Assembly (NCBI GenBank): GCA_963717115.1
Contig: CAVQVO010000020.1
Span: 62,001 to 126,000, forward strand
Direction of reading: 5' to 3'
DNA length: 64,000 nt
DNA from: JBBQUN01 sp963717115
Lineage (GTDB): Bacteria > Actinomycetota > Acidimicrobiia > Acidimicrobiales > SZUA-35
The first letter of the stretch is position 1. Every line of letters starts with the position of its first letter. A program made the position numbers and the translations under genes. Shown piece by piece: positions 48,180-56,660 of the stretch. The notes under the pieces are model-generated. The model did no database searches and was not told the DNA's origin. It was given only the letters and a program-made list of their open reading frames with translations.

Positions 48180-49189
48180 GGAGAAGAAGACCGTCGAGGA
48201 AGACGAAGGGGTCGACGAATCCTGGCTCGCCTCGTGGGCCGACGGCATGACGCTGCTCATGGCGTTCTTCGTCATGCTGTACGCCTTTGCGCTCGTTGAC
48301 GAGACCAAGTTCGCCGACTTCAAGGTCGGCATCGTCGCCGCCCTGGGGGTCGCCGATCCGGCCGACGCGGCCTCGCCCTCGATGCTCGAGTCCGGCAACG
48401 GGATCGCGCACACCGTCGGCATGCAGGTGGTGCCGAGCAAGGACGTCGAGCAACTCGTCAACAACGTCGAGCAGGCGCTCGAGAAGACCGGCGGCGAGGT
48501 CACGGTCGACAACGCCGAGGAGGTCAAGGAACTCCTCGAGGCACGGTTCCGTTCGGTCGGGGCCGCCGACTCGGTGAGCGTCGAGATCGACGCCCGAGGC
48601 ATCGTGATCCGCTTCCCCGACCGCATGCTGTTCGATTCCGGGCAGGCGACCTTCGACAACGACATCGCCCCGGTCGTGCTGGGCCAGACCTCGCAGGTCC
48701 TCAACACCATCGAGAACCTGATCGACGTCGAGGGCCACACCGACGACGTCCCGACGGGCTACTCGTGGCCGAGCAACTGGGAGCTCAGCGGGGCCCGGGC
48801 TTCGGCCGTGGTGCGCTGGTTCCATCAGTTCGGCAAGGTCCCCGACACGCGCATGGCGGCCGTCGGGCTGGCCGACACCCGACCCCGAGCGAGCAACGAC
48901 GACCCGATCGGCCGGGCCACCAACCGCCGCGTCGAAGTGGTGATCCTGGTCGATGGCGTACTCGACAGCGAACTCGACGCCATCAACGCGTTCGAGGGCA
49001 CCGTCATCGAGTCCGGACTGCCCGACGGTCGCGGGATCGGGCTCGGTCGAGACGCCCTCGGGCGCCGGTGACGGCGGAACTGATACCGGTGATCCGACTG
49101 CCGAAGCTGACGGCGACACGGCCCCCGCGGCCGATCCGATCGTCAGTCCCGTCGAAATCGACCCGATTCGCACCGGGCTCGAGTCCTAA
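48172..49189 (+). CDS. motB: Flagellar motor stator protein MotB
   Basis: Peptidoglycan-anchored stator subunit, about 338 residues. The N-terminal helix has SWADGMTLLMAFFVMLYAFA with the proton-binding Asp; the OmpA-like domain reads FDSGQATFDNDIAPVVLGQT, VEGHTDDVP and NWELSGARASAVVRWF, ATNRRVEVVI. As given, the frame stops at 49071, but removing one base in the GGG at 49032-49034 extends it to an acidic disordered tail (TPSGAGDGGTDTGDPTAEAD...) ending at 49189, just before fliL; its codon pattern supports this. GTG start at 48172 overlaps motA. Confidence 0.92.
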
Positions 49190-49205
49190 GAGGAAGTTCC
49201 CGCAC

Positions 49206-49718
49206 ATGGCCAAGAAGAAGAAGCCGACCCCGGCCGACGGCGAAGCCGACGAGGCCAAGGGCGGCAAGGATCCCAAGATGATGGCGGCCGGTGGCCTCCT
49301 GGTCGCCGCGCTCGTCTACTGGTTCGTGCTCAAGCCGGCGCCGGCCACCGAGCCGGCCATGACCATCGGGCCCGACGGCCAACCGATCCCCGCCGTGACG
49401 ACCACCATGCCGATCGTCGAGGGCGAGATCTTCGAGATGCCCGAGATGGTGCTCAACCTCAACGACGACGAGGTCGCCTACCTGCGCATCGCCATCGCCG
49501 TCGTGCTCGAGGAGGGGGTCATCGCCAAGGACTTCGAGTCCGAGTCGGCCATCGCCAAGGACATCCTCGTGCAGGAGCTCAGCCAGCTGACCGCCGCCGA
49601 TCTCGAGGACCCCGTGCGACGCCAGACGATCAAGGACGAGCTGTCGGACCAGATCCGCGCCGCCTACGGCAACGAGAAGGTCGTCCGCATCCTCATCACC
49701 TCGATGGTGATGCAGTAG
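49206..49718 (+). CDS. fliL: Flagellar basal-body-associated protein FliL
   Basis: Membrane protein that supports the stators. The 170-residue protein has a lysine-rich N terminus, one helix (MMAAGGLLVAALVYWFVLKP) and a periplasmic FliL domain ending with the typical VVRILITSMVMQ. AAGAGGAAG precedes the ATG. Confidence 0.93.
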   Translation: MAKKKKPTPADGEADEAKGGKDPKMMAAGGLLVAALVYWFVLKPAPATEPAMTIGPDGQPIPAVTTTMPIVEGEIFEMPEMVLNLNDDEVAYLRIAIAVVLEEGVIAKDFESESAIAKDILVQELSQLTAADLEDPVRRQTIKDELSDQIRAAYGNEKVVRILITSMVMQ

Positions 49719-49951
49719 CTCGCTCCCGGCTTCGCCAGGAGGGAACTCGCTCCCGGCTGCCCTGAGCGCCATCACTCGAAGTATTCGAAAAGTTCTTCGG
49801 CCTCACCCTCATACCCCCGAACGGGCGTCCGAGGCTGGCCTCAGCTGCACGAGAAATCGGGCGGCCGATCGCAGTCCAAGGACGGACGGGTCGAGCAAAC
49901 CAACCAAACAACACAAGACACTTTGTCTCCCACGGAAGGAACCACAGAGAC
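49719..49951 (+). promoter_or_regulatory. Flagellin leader with paired GGA motifs (candidate CsrA sites)
   Basis: This 233-bp gap precedes flagellin. It opens with a direct repeat of CTCGCTCCCGGCT in the first 45 bases. Two double-GGA clusters are present: AAGGACGGACGGG near 49879-49889 and ACGGAAGGAACC at 49932-49943, the latter overlapping the ribosome-binding site of the ATG at 49952. CsrA blocks flagellin translation at such sites in Bacillus. A GCCGATCG at 49864-49871 resembles a sigma-28 -10 box, but no -35 match is evident. Confidence 0.5.
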
Positions 49952-51065
49952 ATGCGCATCAACAACAACGTCGCCGCTTTCAACGCCAGCCGCAACCTGA
50001 GCACCTCGAACATGAGCCTCGGGAAGAGCCTCGAGAAGTTGAGCTCCGGCTTCCGGATCAACCGTGCCGGCGACGACGCCGCTGGTCTCACGATCAGCCA
50101 GGGCCTGCGGGCCCAGGCGTCGGGCCTCCAGCAGGCCACCCGCAACGCCCAGGATGGCATCTCCGTCATTCAAACCGCTGAAGGTGCACTGACCGAGGTT
50201 CACTCCATGCTCAACCGCATGCGTGATCTCGCCGTCCAGGCCTCCAACACGGGCACCAACGACGCCGCCGCGGTCGATGCCTCCGAGAAGGAGTTCATCG
50301 AACTCGGCAACGAGATCGACCGCATCGCCGGTACCACGAAGTTCGGGTCGAAGAGCCTTCTCGACGGTTCATTCGGTGCCTCGTTCTCGTCGACCGGCAC
50401 AGCCACTGCGGCTGCGGCTGTCGGTGGAACCCTGCACCTTCACCAACGGTACCAATCCGGCAATCACCGTCAACATCGCTGCCTCCGCTTCGGCCGACGC
50501 CATCGTCAAGGCAGTGAACGAGCAGGCAGGCGCTGCCGGTGTCACCGCATCGGTCTCCTACGGCCCGGCCGGAAAGACCTTCAAGTTCGACGGTACCAAG
50601 GCGTTCACCGTTGGCGGAACCGCCCTGGCGGACGTGGGAACTCCCGGCAACATCGTGGCCACGGCCGCAACGGGCAACTCGTTCCAGGTCGGGGCGAACA
50701 ACTCGGCGAACGACCGCATCACTGTCACCATCGACTCGATGAGCACGACGGGTCTTGGAATCAGCACGGCGATCGGCGTCTTGGACGATGCCGGCGCTGC
50801 GCTCGACGAGATCGACACGGCAATCGCCGCGGTCTCCGACCAGCGATCCGAGCTCGGTGCCAAGCAGAACCGCTTCGAGAGCACCATCAACAACCTGCAG
50901 GTCAGCACCGAGAACATCATCGCCTCGGAGTCCCGGATCCGTGACACCGACATGGCTTCGGAGATGACCAACTTCACCAAGCAGCAGATCCTCCAGCAGG
51001 CCGGTACGGCGATGCTGGGTCAGGCCAACTCGCTGCCGCAGAGTGTCCTTCGTCTCCTGGGTTGA
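49952..51065 (+). CDS. fliC: Flagellin
   Basis: Filament subunit, about 370 residues. The D0/D1 N-terminal region reads NVAAFNASRNLSTSNMSL, LSSGFRINRAGDDAAGLTIS and RNAQDGISVIQTAEGALTEV; the C-terminal region has RSELGAKQNRFESTINNLQ and DMASEMTNFTKQQILQQAGTAM. The central domain is Thr/Asn/Gly-rich. The frame shifts by one base near 50421-50440, at the D1/D2 boundary. It stands as a single gene between its long leader and a terminator, as expected for a strongly expressed product. Confidence 0.95.
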
Positions 51066-51077
51066 GGAGAATGGCGT

Positions 51078-51113
51078 AAGGCCCAGATCGCCGTTCTCGG
51101 CGCTCTGGGCCTT
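51078..51113. terminator. Hairpin terminator after flagellin
   Basis: A 10-bp outer stem (AAGGCCCAGA) and, after one mismatched pair, a 5-bp inner stem (CGCCG) with loop TTCT, 12 bp after the flagellin stop. It would limit read-through into fliD. Confidence 0.8.
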
Positions 51114-51174
51114 CGCCGCCTTCGTCGTGCCACCGCCATAGGTTCCCGCCGACGCAAGAAGGAGAAGAGATGTC

Positions 51175-53085
51175 ATGTCCTCGGTAGATGGTCTGGTGAC
51201 CGGGCTCGATACGAGCTCGATCATTTCGCAATTGATGCAGCTCGAGCGCATTCCCCAACAACGCCTCGAGAACCGGGCCAATCTGGCCAAGTCGGCGAGC
51301 ACCGAGCTCGACGGCTTGCGCACTGCCGTGGTCGGCATCCGCACCGCCGCCGCCACCATGAAGTACCCGTCGGCCTGGCAGCCTCTGGCCGCCGACAGCT
51401 CGGCGGAGTCGGTGAAGGTGACGGCGTCGTCGGGAGCCATGACGGGATCGCTGTCGTTCGATGTCACGAAGCTGGCATCGGCCGAGGCGATCTACTCGAC
51501 CAACACGGTGGCGAGCACCAACACGGTGATCGCCGCCGGCGGGTCGGTCTTCTCCTACCGCAACACCAAGCCCCTGGGCTTCGACAAGCTCGAGGCGACC
51601 GGGCTGGCCGTCGGTGACGTCTCGTTCGAGGTGACACAGGCTTCGGCAGCTGCGACGACAACGGGGTCGTCCCTGCCGGGGCCCGTGCCGCTCACCATCG
51701 GCAACACCAACAACGAGTTGGTGTTCGATCTGTCCGGTCCGACGTCGATCTCGCTGTCGCTCGGAACCGGTGAGTACCAGAACGCCGAAGAGCTGGCGGC
51801 GGCCATCAACGTCGCCATCGCCAAGAACCCGGCGGCGACGGGCCTGGTCAAGGCCGGCGTCGACGGTTCGGGCAACCTGACGATGTCGACCGTCGCCGAG
51901 GGCAGCGCCAACACCATCCAGATCACGGGTGGGTCGGCGGCCGCCGAACTCGGCTGGAACCTCTCCGAGGGCCAGGCGACCGGGACCGACGGCATCGTCG
52001 AAGTGAACGGCTTTGCGAACACGATCACCGACACGGCCGCCGACACCGCGGTCACGCTGTCGGCCGGAGCCGGACTGGGCAGCATCGACGCGAAGATGTC
52101 GGGCCCCATGCGACTCGGCACGGCCGTCACCGAACAGGTCGGTTTCGGGTCGGGAACGCTCTCGGAAGTCGTGGCCGCGATCAACGGGGCCGACGGCCTC
52201 GCCTACGGCGCCGTCGCCGTCAACACCGGGAGCGGCTACCGGCTCCAGCTGACGGCCAACGAGACCGGCGCCGCCTCGTCGGTCGGCATCGACCAGTCGA
52301 TGTTCACCGGCATCGGCGGGTTCACCCAGCTCACACCCGGTCAGGACGCCGAGATCACGTTCCAGGGCACCAATCCCTACAGCATCACCTCGTCGTCCAA
52401 CACCTTCAAGGATCTCCTGCCCGGCGTCAGTGCCACGGTCTCGGCCGTCACCACCTCCCCGGTCACGATCTCGGCCAGCCGAGACAGCGCCAAGGTCGCC
52501 GATGCCGTCGAGTCGATGGTCAACGATCTGTCGGTGCTGTTCGACCGCATCCGCCAGGGCACCAGCAGCGACGTCGAGGCCGGCACCCGCGGCCTCCTCG
52601 CCGGCGCCTCGGCCCCGAGGCGGGCCCAGTCCGAACTCCAGCGGGCAATGCTCGACCCGGTCGCCGGCAACTCGATCATCTCGGCCGGCGTGGCCGGGAT
52701 CACCCTCGAACGCGACGGCACCCTCAAGTTCGACAAGGCGGCGTTCACCGCCGCCTACGAGGCCGACCCCGAGGGCATGCAGCGACTCTTCGTCGCTCCC
52801 GAGGACGAGCTCGACTCGAATCCCGGCATCCTCGACCGGATCTCCGAGGTGGCCAAGAACGCCTCGTCGTTCGGTACCGGCTACCTGGCGACCGCCAAGG
52901 AAGCCAAGGACTCCCAGGTCAACGACTACAACCGTCAGGTCGACGCCTACGAGGTCCGGCTCGAGCGCCGAGAAGCGGCCCTCCGCCGCCAGTACGCAGC
53001 GCTCGAGGTGGCCCTCGGGTCACTCAACAACCAGTCGAGCTGGCTGGCCGGCCAGCTCAGCGGACTCAGCAGCTACCAGTCCTGA
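51175..53085 (+). CDS. fliD: Filament cap protein FliD
   Basis: Caps the growing filament and assists flagellin folding. The 636-residue protein has the N-terminal FliD domain (VDGLVTGLDTSSIISQLMQLERIPQQRLENRA) and a C-terminal domain with FDKAAFTAAYEADPEGMQRLFV and a coiled coil ending near LNNQSSWLAGQLSGLSSYQS. The middle is larger than in E. coli (468 residues), with Thr/Ala/Gly-rich beta domains. GGAGAAGAG lies before the start. Confidence 0.94.
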   Translation: MSSVDGLVTGLDTSSIISQLMQLERIPQQRLENRANLAKSASTELDGLRTAVVGIRTAAATMKYPSAWQPLAADSSAESVKVTASSGAMTGSLSFDVTKLASAEAIYSTNTVASTNTVIAAGGSVFSYRNTKPLGFDKLEATGLAVGDVSFEVTQASAAATTTGSSLPGPVPLTIGNTNNELVFDLSGPTSISLSLGTGEYQNAEELAAAINVAIAKNPAATGLVKAGVDGSGNLTMSTVAEGSANTIQITGGSAAAELGWNLSEGQATGTDGIVEVNGFANTITDTAADTAVTLSAGAGLGSIDAKMSGPMRLGTAVTEQVGFGSGTLSEVVAAINGADGLAYGAVAVNTGSGYRLQLTANETGAASSVGIDQSMFTGIGGFTQLTPGQDAEITFQGTNPYSITSSSNTFKDLLPGVSATVSAVTTSPVTISASRDSAKVADAVESMVNDLSVLFDRIRQGTSSDVEAGTRGLLAGASAPRRAQSELQRAMLDPVAGNSIISAGVAGITLERDGTLKFDKAAFTAAYEADPEGMQRLFVAPEDELDSNPGILDRISEVAKNASSFGTGYLATAKEAKDSQVNDYNRQVDAYEVRLERREAALRRQYAALEVALGSLNNQSSWLAGQLSGLSSYQS

Positions 53086-53300
53086 TCCGATGCCCCTCGG
53101 CCGCTGACGACCCATCGACTGGGTCTCGCGACCCGGTCTGTGTTTCCGGCCTGATGCCGTCACCGGGCCCGCCGATACTCCTTCCATCGTTCCGTCGTTC
53201 CGTCGTCTCGATTCGGCGAACTCGTCCCTGCCTGCCTCCCCGTCCAACGAGCGGTCCTCGAGACCGATCGGGTCGGGTGGCACGACATCGAAAGTCACCG

Positions 53301-53708
53301 ATGAACTCCTCCGTCGCCAACCGATACCGCTCCGATGGCATGGCCAGCACCCCTCCGGGCCGGATCCTCACGATGCTGTACGACCGGATGCTGCTCGACT
53401 TCGATCGGGCGATCGATGCCATCGGCCGGCGGTCGGTGGAGGAAGCCCACGGCGCCCTCGTCCACGCCCAGGAGATCGTCTTCGAGCTGCAGATGGCGTT
53501 GGACGTGACGGTGTGGCCCGAGGGTCGGGCGCTCAACGACATCTACACCTACCTGCTCGAACAGCTCACCCTGGCCAACACCCGCAAGTCCGTCGAGATC
53601 ATCACGATCTGTCGTGACATCGTCGCTCCGCTGGGGGAGTCGTGGCACGATGCCCTCCGCCAGACCTCGGCTCCGACCACGAGCCTGAGCGAGGGTTTGT
53701 CGGCGTGA
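53301..53708 (+). CDS. fliS: Flagellin export chaperone FliS
   Basis: Binds the flagellin C terminus before export. The 135-residue protein has NRYRSDGMASTPPGRILTMLYDRMLLDFDRAI, typical of FliS, and IYTYLLEQLTLANTRKSVE. The stop overlaps the next start (GTGA). The 215-bp gap from fliD holds only a weak 6-bp hairpin at 53109-53125. Confidence 0.93.
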   Translation: MNSSVANRYRSDGMASTPPGRILTMLYDRMLLDFDRAIDAIGRRSVEEAHGALVHAQEIVFELQMALDVTVWPEGRALNDIYTYLLEQLTLANTRKSVEIITICRDIVAPLGESWHDALRQTSAPTTSLSEGLSA

Positions 53709-53992
53709 CCGCTTGGGCCGACGTCCTCGACGCCTTCGAGCGCTCGCTCGACTGGCATCAGGAGGTCATCGACGATGCCGTCGACCGGGAGAACCCGTGG
53801 CGCACGCCGGCCACCGGGATCGGACCGATCCCCGACGAGCTGCGGCCTCGGGCCGAGCGCCTGCTCCGGCGCTCCGGCGAGATGGGGGTGGCCCTCGAAG
53901 CGGCCATGGCCGCCCTGCCCCCGGCCTCGACCAAACAACGCCGCACCCGCCCGGGCCCGCACCACTCGAGCACCTTCAGCACCGAACTCTGA
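53705..53992 (+). CDS. Small helical protein in the FliT position
   Basis: A 95-residue protein (AWADVLDAFERSLDWHQEVIDD..., LRPRAERLLRRSGEMGVALEAAMAALP) with helical character and no recognised domain. It is coupled to fliS by a four-base overlap, the place where fliT is common, so it may be a FliD chaperone. The Arg/Pro-rich C terminus looks disordered. Confidence 0.6.
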   Translation: MTAWADVLDAFERSLDWHQEVIDDAVDRENPWRTPATGIGPIPDELRPRAERLLRRSGEMGVALEAAMAALPPASTKQRRTRPGPHHSSTFSTEL

Positions 53993-54123
53993 CCGCGCCC
54001 CACGGGCCATCAGCGCTCGCCCCCGGCCGCCCGAACCCCCGCCCGCGGGCCCGCCTCCGCCCCCGGCCCCTGCCCCTGCCCACGCCCCCCGGGCCCGAAC
54101 CGTGGCGCCACCGTCGTTTCCCC

Positions 54124-54175
54124 GACAACCGAGGAGCCTCCGTACGACACGGCGTACGGAGCCTCCTCGGTTGTC
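54124..54175. repeat. Palindromic hairpin element, copy 1
   Basis: Two 22-nt arms (54124-54145 and 54154-54175) with one mismatch and an 8-nt loop. The arms start ACAACCGAGGAG after one G and meet the loop at GTAC. It lies between the convergent fliT-position gene and the AbiEi/DUF559 gene, where it could also terminate transcription. A partial relative, CCCCTCGGTTGGGG, follows at 54192-54205. The same arms recur at 55316-55365. Confidence 0.9.
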
Positions 54176-54265
54176 CGGAATCGGACGGAGTCCCCTCGGT
54201 TGGGGTGGGTGAGCGGGTTGGGGTGACCGGTCGTCTCGGCACCGGGTGCCACCCGGTGCCGCGGA

Positions 54266-55213
54266 TCAGGCGGCTCGATCCCGGGCGGCGGCGTGACGTC
54301 GGCGGAGCACGTCGGCCACCTCGTCGAGGATCGACTCGTTGCGCTGCACGACCTCGTGCCAGCCGAGCCGGAACACGAACCACCCGTGCCGGGCGGCCTC
54401 GAGATCGCGGGCGAGGTCGTTCCGTCGCGCCCGCTCGGTGGCGTGCCAACGCCGGCCGTCGGCCTCGATGATGGTCAGGCCGACGGGGTCGGCGAAGTCG
54501 ACGATGCCGGACACACCGTCGTACCACGGGGGTGGGAACTGCCGACGCAGCGGCGGGACCTGGCGAGTCATGAGCCCGACCAGCACGAGGCGTTCGAGTT
54601 CGGACTCGGGGAAGGGCTCGTCGTCGAGGATCTCCAGGAGTAGCCGTCGCATCCGGGTCGTCCCCTTCCGGCCTCGGCGGGCCATGGCCCGGTGGCAGGC
54701 GATCAAGGCCTCGGCGCTCGGGCGCTTCACGACCAGTTGCGATTCCACGACCTCGCGGTGCCAGCGGGGGCCGATGCTGTTGGTCAGGTCCCAGAGGGTC
54801 CGGGCGGGCGTCGTGACCCGGCGACCGTCGAGCTCCTCGACATCGACCGGGGGCAGGTGCCGGCTTCGATGGACGATGGCCAATGCCCCGGCGTGGTGGG
54901 CCGAAGGTGGTGCGACGATCTCGAGTGGTCCGGCCGGCACGGACATGCCGTGGAGCCGGGCGGCCGTCCGGTGGCTCGCGGCGGCGTCGGGCAGCGCCAG
55001 GAGCGCGGCGTCCAGCAGCGTCCCGGGCTGCTCGAGGGGAACCACGACGTAGACGCCCTTGGCCGCGATGCGGAGCAGACCGGACCCGACCCGGGATCGA
55101 ATGCTCGAACGGGAGACCCCCACCCGGGCGAGCATGGCCGCCGTGACGGCCCCCCGATGCGATGCCGCCGCCTCGATGATCCGCTGGTCGACCGATACCC
55201 GCATGAGAGGCAT
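54266..55213 (-). CDS. AbiEi-like antitoxin-domain / DUF559 endonuclease-like protein
   Basis: A 315-residue protein common in multiple copies in actinobacterial genomes. The N-terminal winged-helix segment (RGAVTAAMLARVGVSRSSIRSRVGSGLL) matches type IV AbiEi antitoxin-like domains, and LDAALLALPDAAASHRTAARLHG follows. The C terminus is DUF559-like, with a Vsr/PD-(D/E)xK-type layout: GIVDFADPVGLTIIEADGRRWH (Asp and Glu-x-Asp-Gly), then RRNDLARDLEAARHGWFVFRLGWHEVV. No AbiEii toxin is adjacent. It is inverted relative to the flagellar arm and bounded by two copies of one hairpin. Start ATG 55213 or 55204. Nuclease activity is inferred only. Confidence 0.78.
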   Translation of the reverse strand: MPLMRVSVDQRIIEAAASHRGAVTAAMLARVGVSRSSIRSRVGSGLLRIAAKGVYVVVPLEQPGTLLDAALLALPDAAASHRTAARLHGMSVPAGPLEIVAPPSAHHAGALAIVHRSRHLPPVDVEELDGRRVTTPARTLWDLTNSIGPRWHREVVESQLVVKRPSAEALIACHRAMARRGRKGTTRMRRLLLEILDDEPFPESELERLVLVGLMTRQVPPLRRQFPPPWYDGVSGIVDFADPVGLTIIEADGRRWHATERARRNDLARDLEAARHGWFVFRLGWHEVVQRNESILDEVADVLRRRHAAARDRAA

Positions 55214-55602
55214 TCAAGCGTCATCAACACGAAAAGACAACCGTTCGATTCCGTCGACGTGCATGATGGCGACCCCCGCCCGACCACCAACCGAGGAGCG
55301 TGCGTCGTTCTCCTGACAACCGAGGAGCCGCCGTACCGTCCGGCGTACGGAGGCTCCTCGGTTGTGGTGGGGTTGGACGGAGGCTCCCCGGTTCACCCGG
55401 GGCGGCGATCGCGTCGACAGATGAATCGCACGACCCACTCACGCTCGGCGATGGGGGACCGATGCTGGGCCCAAGAGCGGGAAGCTTGAGCGGGTCGTTC
55501 CCCCGGGAACGAAGCACCACCTACACGCCCATGGACGGGCGAATGTTCGGATCGACACCACCGGTGTCGATCGCCATCCTCGTCCATCAAAGGAGCGTGG
55601 TC
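55214..55602. other. Gene-free 389-bp region with the second hairpin, upstream of flgB
   Basis: No convincing ORF is present. Besides the hairpin at 55316-55365 it contains two half-arm relatives: ACCAACCGAGGAG near 55286-55298 and GGAGGCTCCCCGGTT near 55379-55393. It must also hold the promoters of the inverted DUF559 gene and of the flgB-fliK operon. Confidence 0.7.
55316..55365. repeat. Palindromic hairpin element, copy 2
   Basis: Two 21-nt arms (55316-55336 and 55345-55365) with one mismatch and an 8-nt loop, starting ACAACCGAGGAG and ending CTCCTCGGTTGT. Arms, loop length and the GTAC junction match copy 1 at 54124-54175. Here it lies between two divergent genes, so it is not a simple shared terminator. 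Confidence 0.9.
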
Positions 55603-55944
55603 GTGTTCATCAGCGACCTCACCACCCAGAGCCTCGGCGCGGCTCTTCGTGGCCTCGACATCCAACGTCAGGCTCACGAGAACAACATCTCGAACGTGGA
55701 GACCCCCGGTTATCTGGCCCAAGAGGTCGATTTCCGATCGTCCCTGCGTCGAGCGATCCTCGACGGCGACCCCGCCCAAGCCGCAACGGATCGCTCGATT
55801 TCGCTCGCCCCGACCCGTTTCGACGGCAACAACGTCCGTCTCGATCACGAGGTGACGGGCCTGGAGGAGAACGCCCTCCACCAGCAGCTGATCACCGAGG
55901 CCCTGAACGCCCAGTACCGCCAGCTCCGATCGACGTGGTCCTAG
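55603..55944 (+). CDS. flgB: Flagellar proximal rod protein FlgB
   Basis: Rod subunit, 113 residues, with the rod-family motif ENNISNVETPGYLAQEVDFRSS and LDHEVTGLEENALHQQLITE. The GTG at 55603 is chosen over the in-frame GTG at 55597 because AGGAG at 55591-55595 is then at proper spacing. First gene of the basal-body operon. Confidence 0.92.
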   Translation: MFISDLTTQSLGAALRGLDIQRQAHENNISNVETPGYLAQEVDFRSSLRRAILDGDPAQAATDRSISLAPTRFDGNNVRLDHEVTGLEENALHQQLITEALNAQYRQLRSTWS

Positions 55945-55947
55945 GCG

Positions 55948-56352
55948 ATGGAGATCTTCCGCAGCCTCGACATCTCGACCTCGGGCATGGACGTCTACCA
56001 GACCTGGCTGGACGCGGTGTCCGACAACATCGCCAACGTCAACACCATCCGCAGCACCGATGAAGCCGCCTACCAGGAGCGCCTGGTCGTGGTGTCCTCC
56101 CAGACCGACGGTGGCAAACCCGCCGGCGCCCGCGTCACCGAGGCCCGCTTCGGCAACGCCGAGGGCGTCCTGATCTACGACCCCACCAACCCACTCGCCG
56201 ACGAAGAAGGAATGGTTCGAGCCCCCGACATGAGCTTGTCCGACCAGATGACCCACATGCTGATTGCCCAACGCGCCTACCAGGCCAACGTGTCCGCGTT
56301 CGAACGCGCCCGTGACGCCTACCGCCGGGCGCTCGAGATCGGGGGTCGCTGA
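55948..56352 (+). CDS. flgC: Flagellar proximal rod protein FlgC
   Basis: Rod subunit, 134 residues. It has SDNIANVNTIRSTDEAAYQE and the C-terminal MTHMLIAQRAYQANVSAFERA, typical of FlgC. It lies 3 bp after flgB and overlaps fliE by one base. Confidence 0.95.
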   Translation: MEIFRSLDISTSGMDVYQTWLDAVSDNIANVNTIRSTDEAAYQERLVVVSSQTDGGKPAGARVTEARFGNAEGVLIYDPTNPLADEEGMVRAPDMSLSDQMTHMLIAQRAYQANVSAFERARDAYRRALEIGGR

Positions 56353-56660
56353 TGATCAGCCCAGTGGGTGGGGTCAGCGTCGCCGGTCTCGGCGGCAGTG
56401 CCCAGAAGCTGCGTTCGATCACCGACGCCGCCCCCGAGACGACCAGCATCGGGTCCCAGATCGGCGACGCCCTGGGCGCGCTCGGTGCGGCCGAACAGCG
56501 GGCCGACACCGCCGCTCGGGCAGCCGCCACCGGTGACCTCAGCTCGATCAGCGACTTCATGATGGCCTCGACCGAGGCCCAGCTGATGACCGAGGTCACG
56601 GTCGCCGTGCGCAACCGGGCCATCGAGGCCTTCAACGAGGTCATGAGGATGCAGGTCTGA
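56352..56660 (+). CDS. fliE: Flagellar hook-basal body protein FliE
   Basis: Connects the MS ring to the rod. The 102-residue protein ends with the family motif FMMASTEAQLMTEVTVAVRNRAIEAFNEVMRMQV. It overlaps both neighbours by one base. Confidence 0.94.
   Translation: MISPVGGVSVAGLGGSAQKLRSITDAAPETTSIGSQIGDALGALGAAEQRADTAARAAATGDLSSISDFMMASTEAQLMTEVTVAVRNRAIEAFNEVMRMQV

Noticed and set aside
54124..54175. First hairpin as only a bidirectional terminator
   Set aside because: Possible in position, but the same sequence recurs between divergent genes at 55316-55365, so termination alone does not explain the element.
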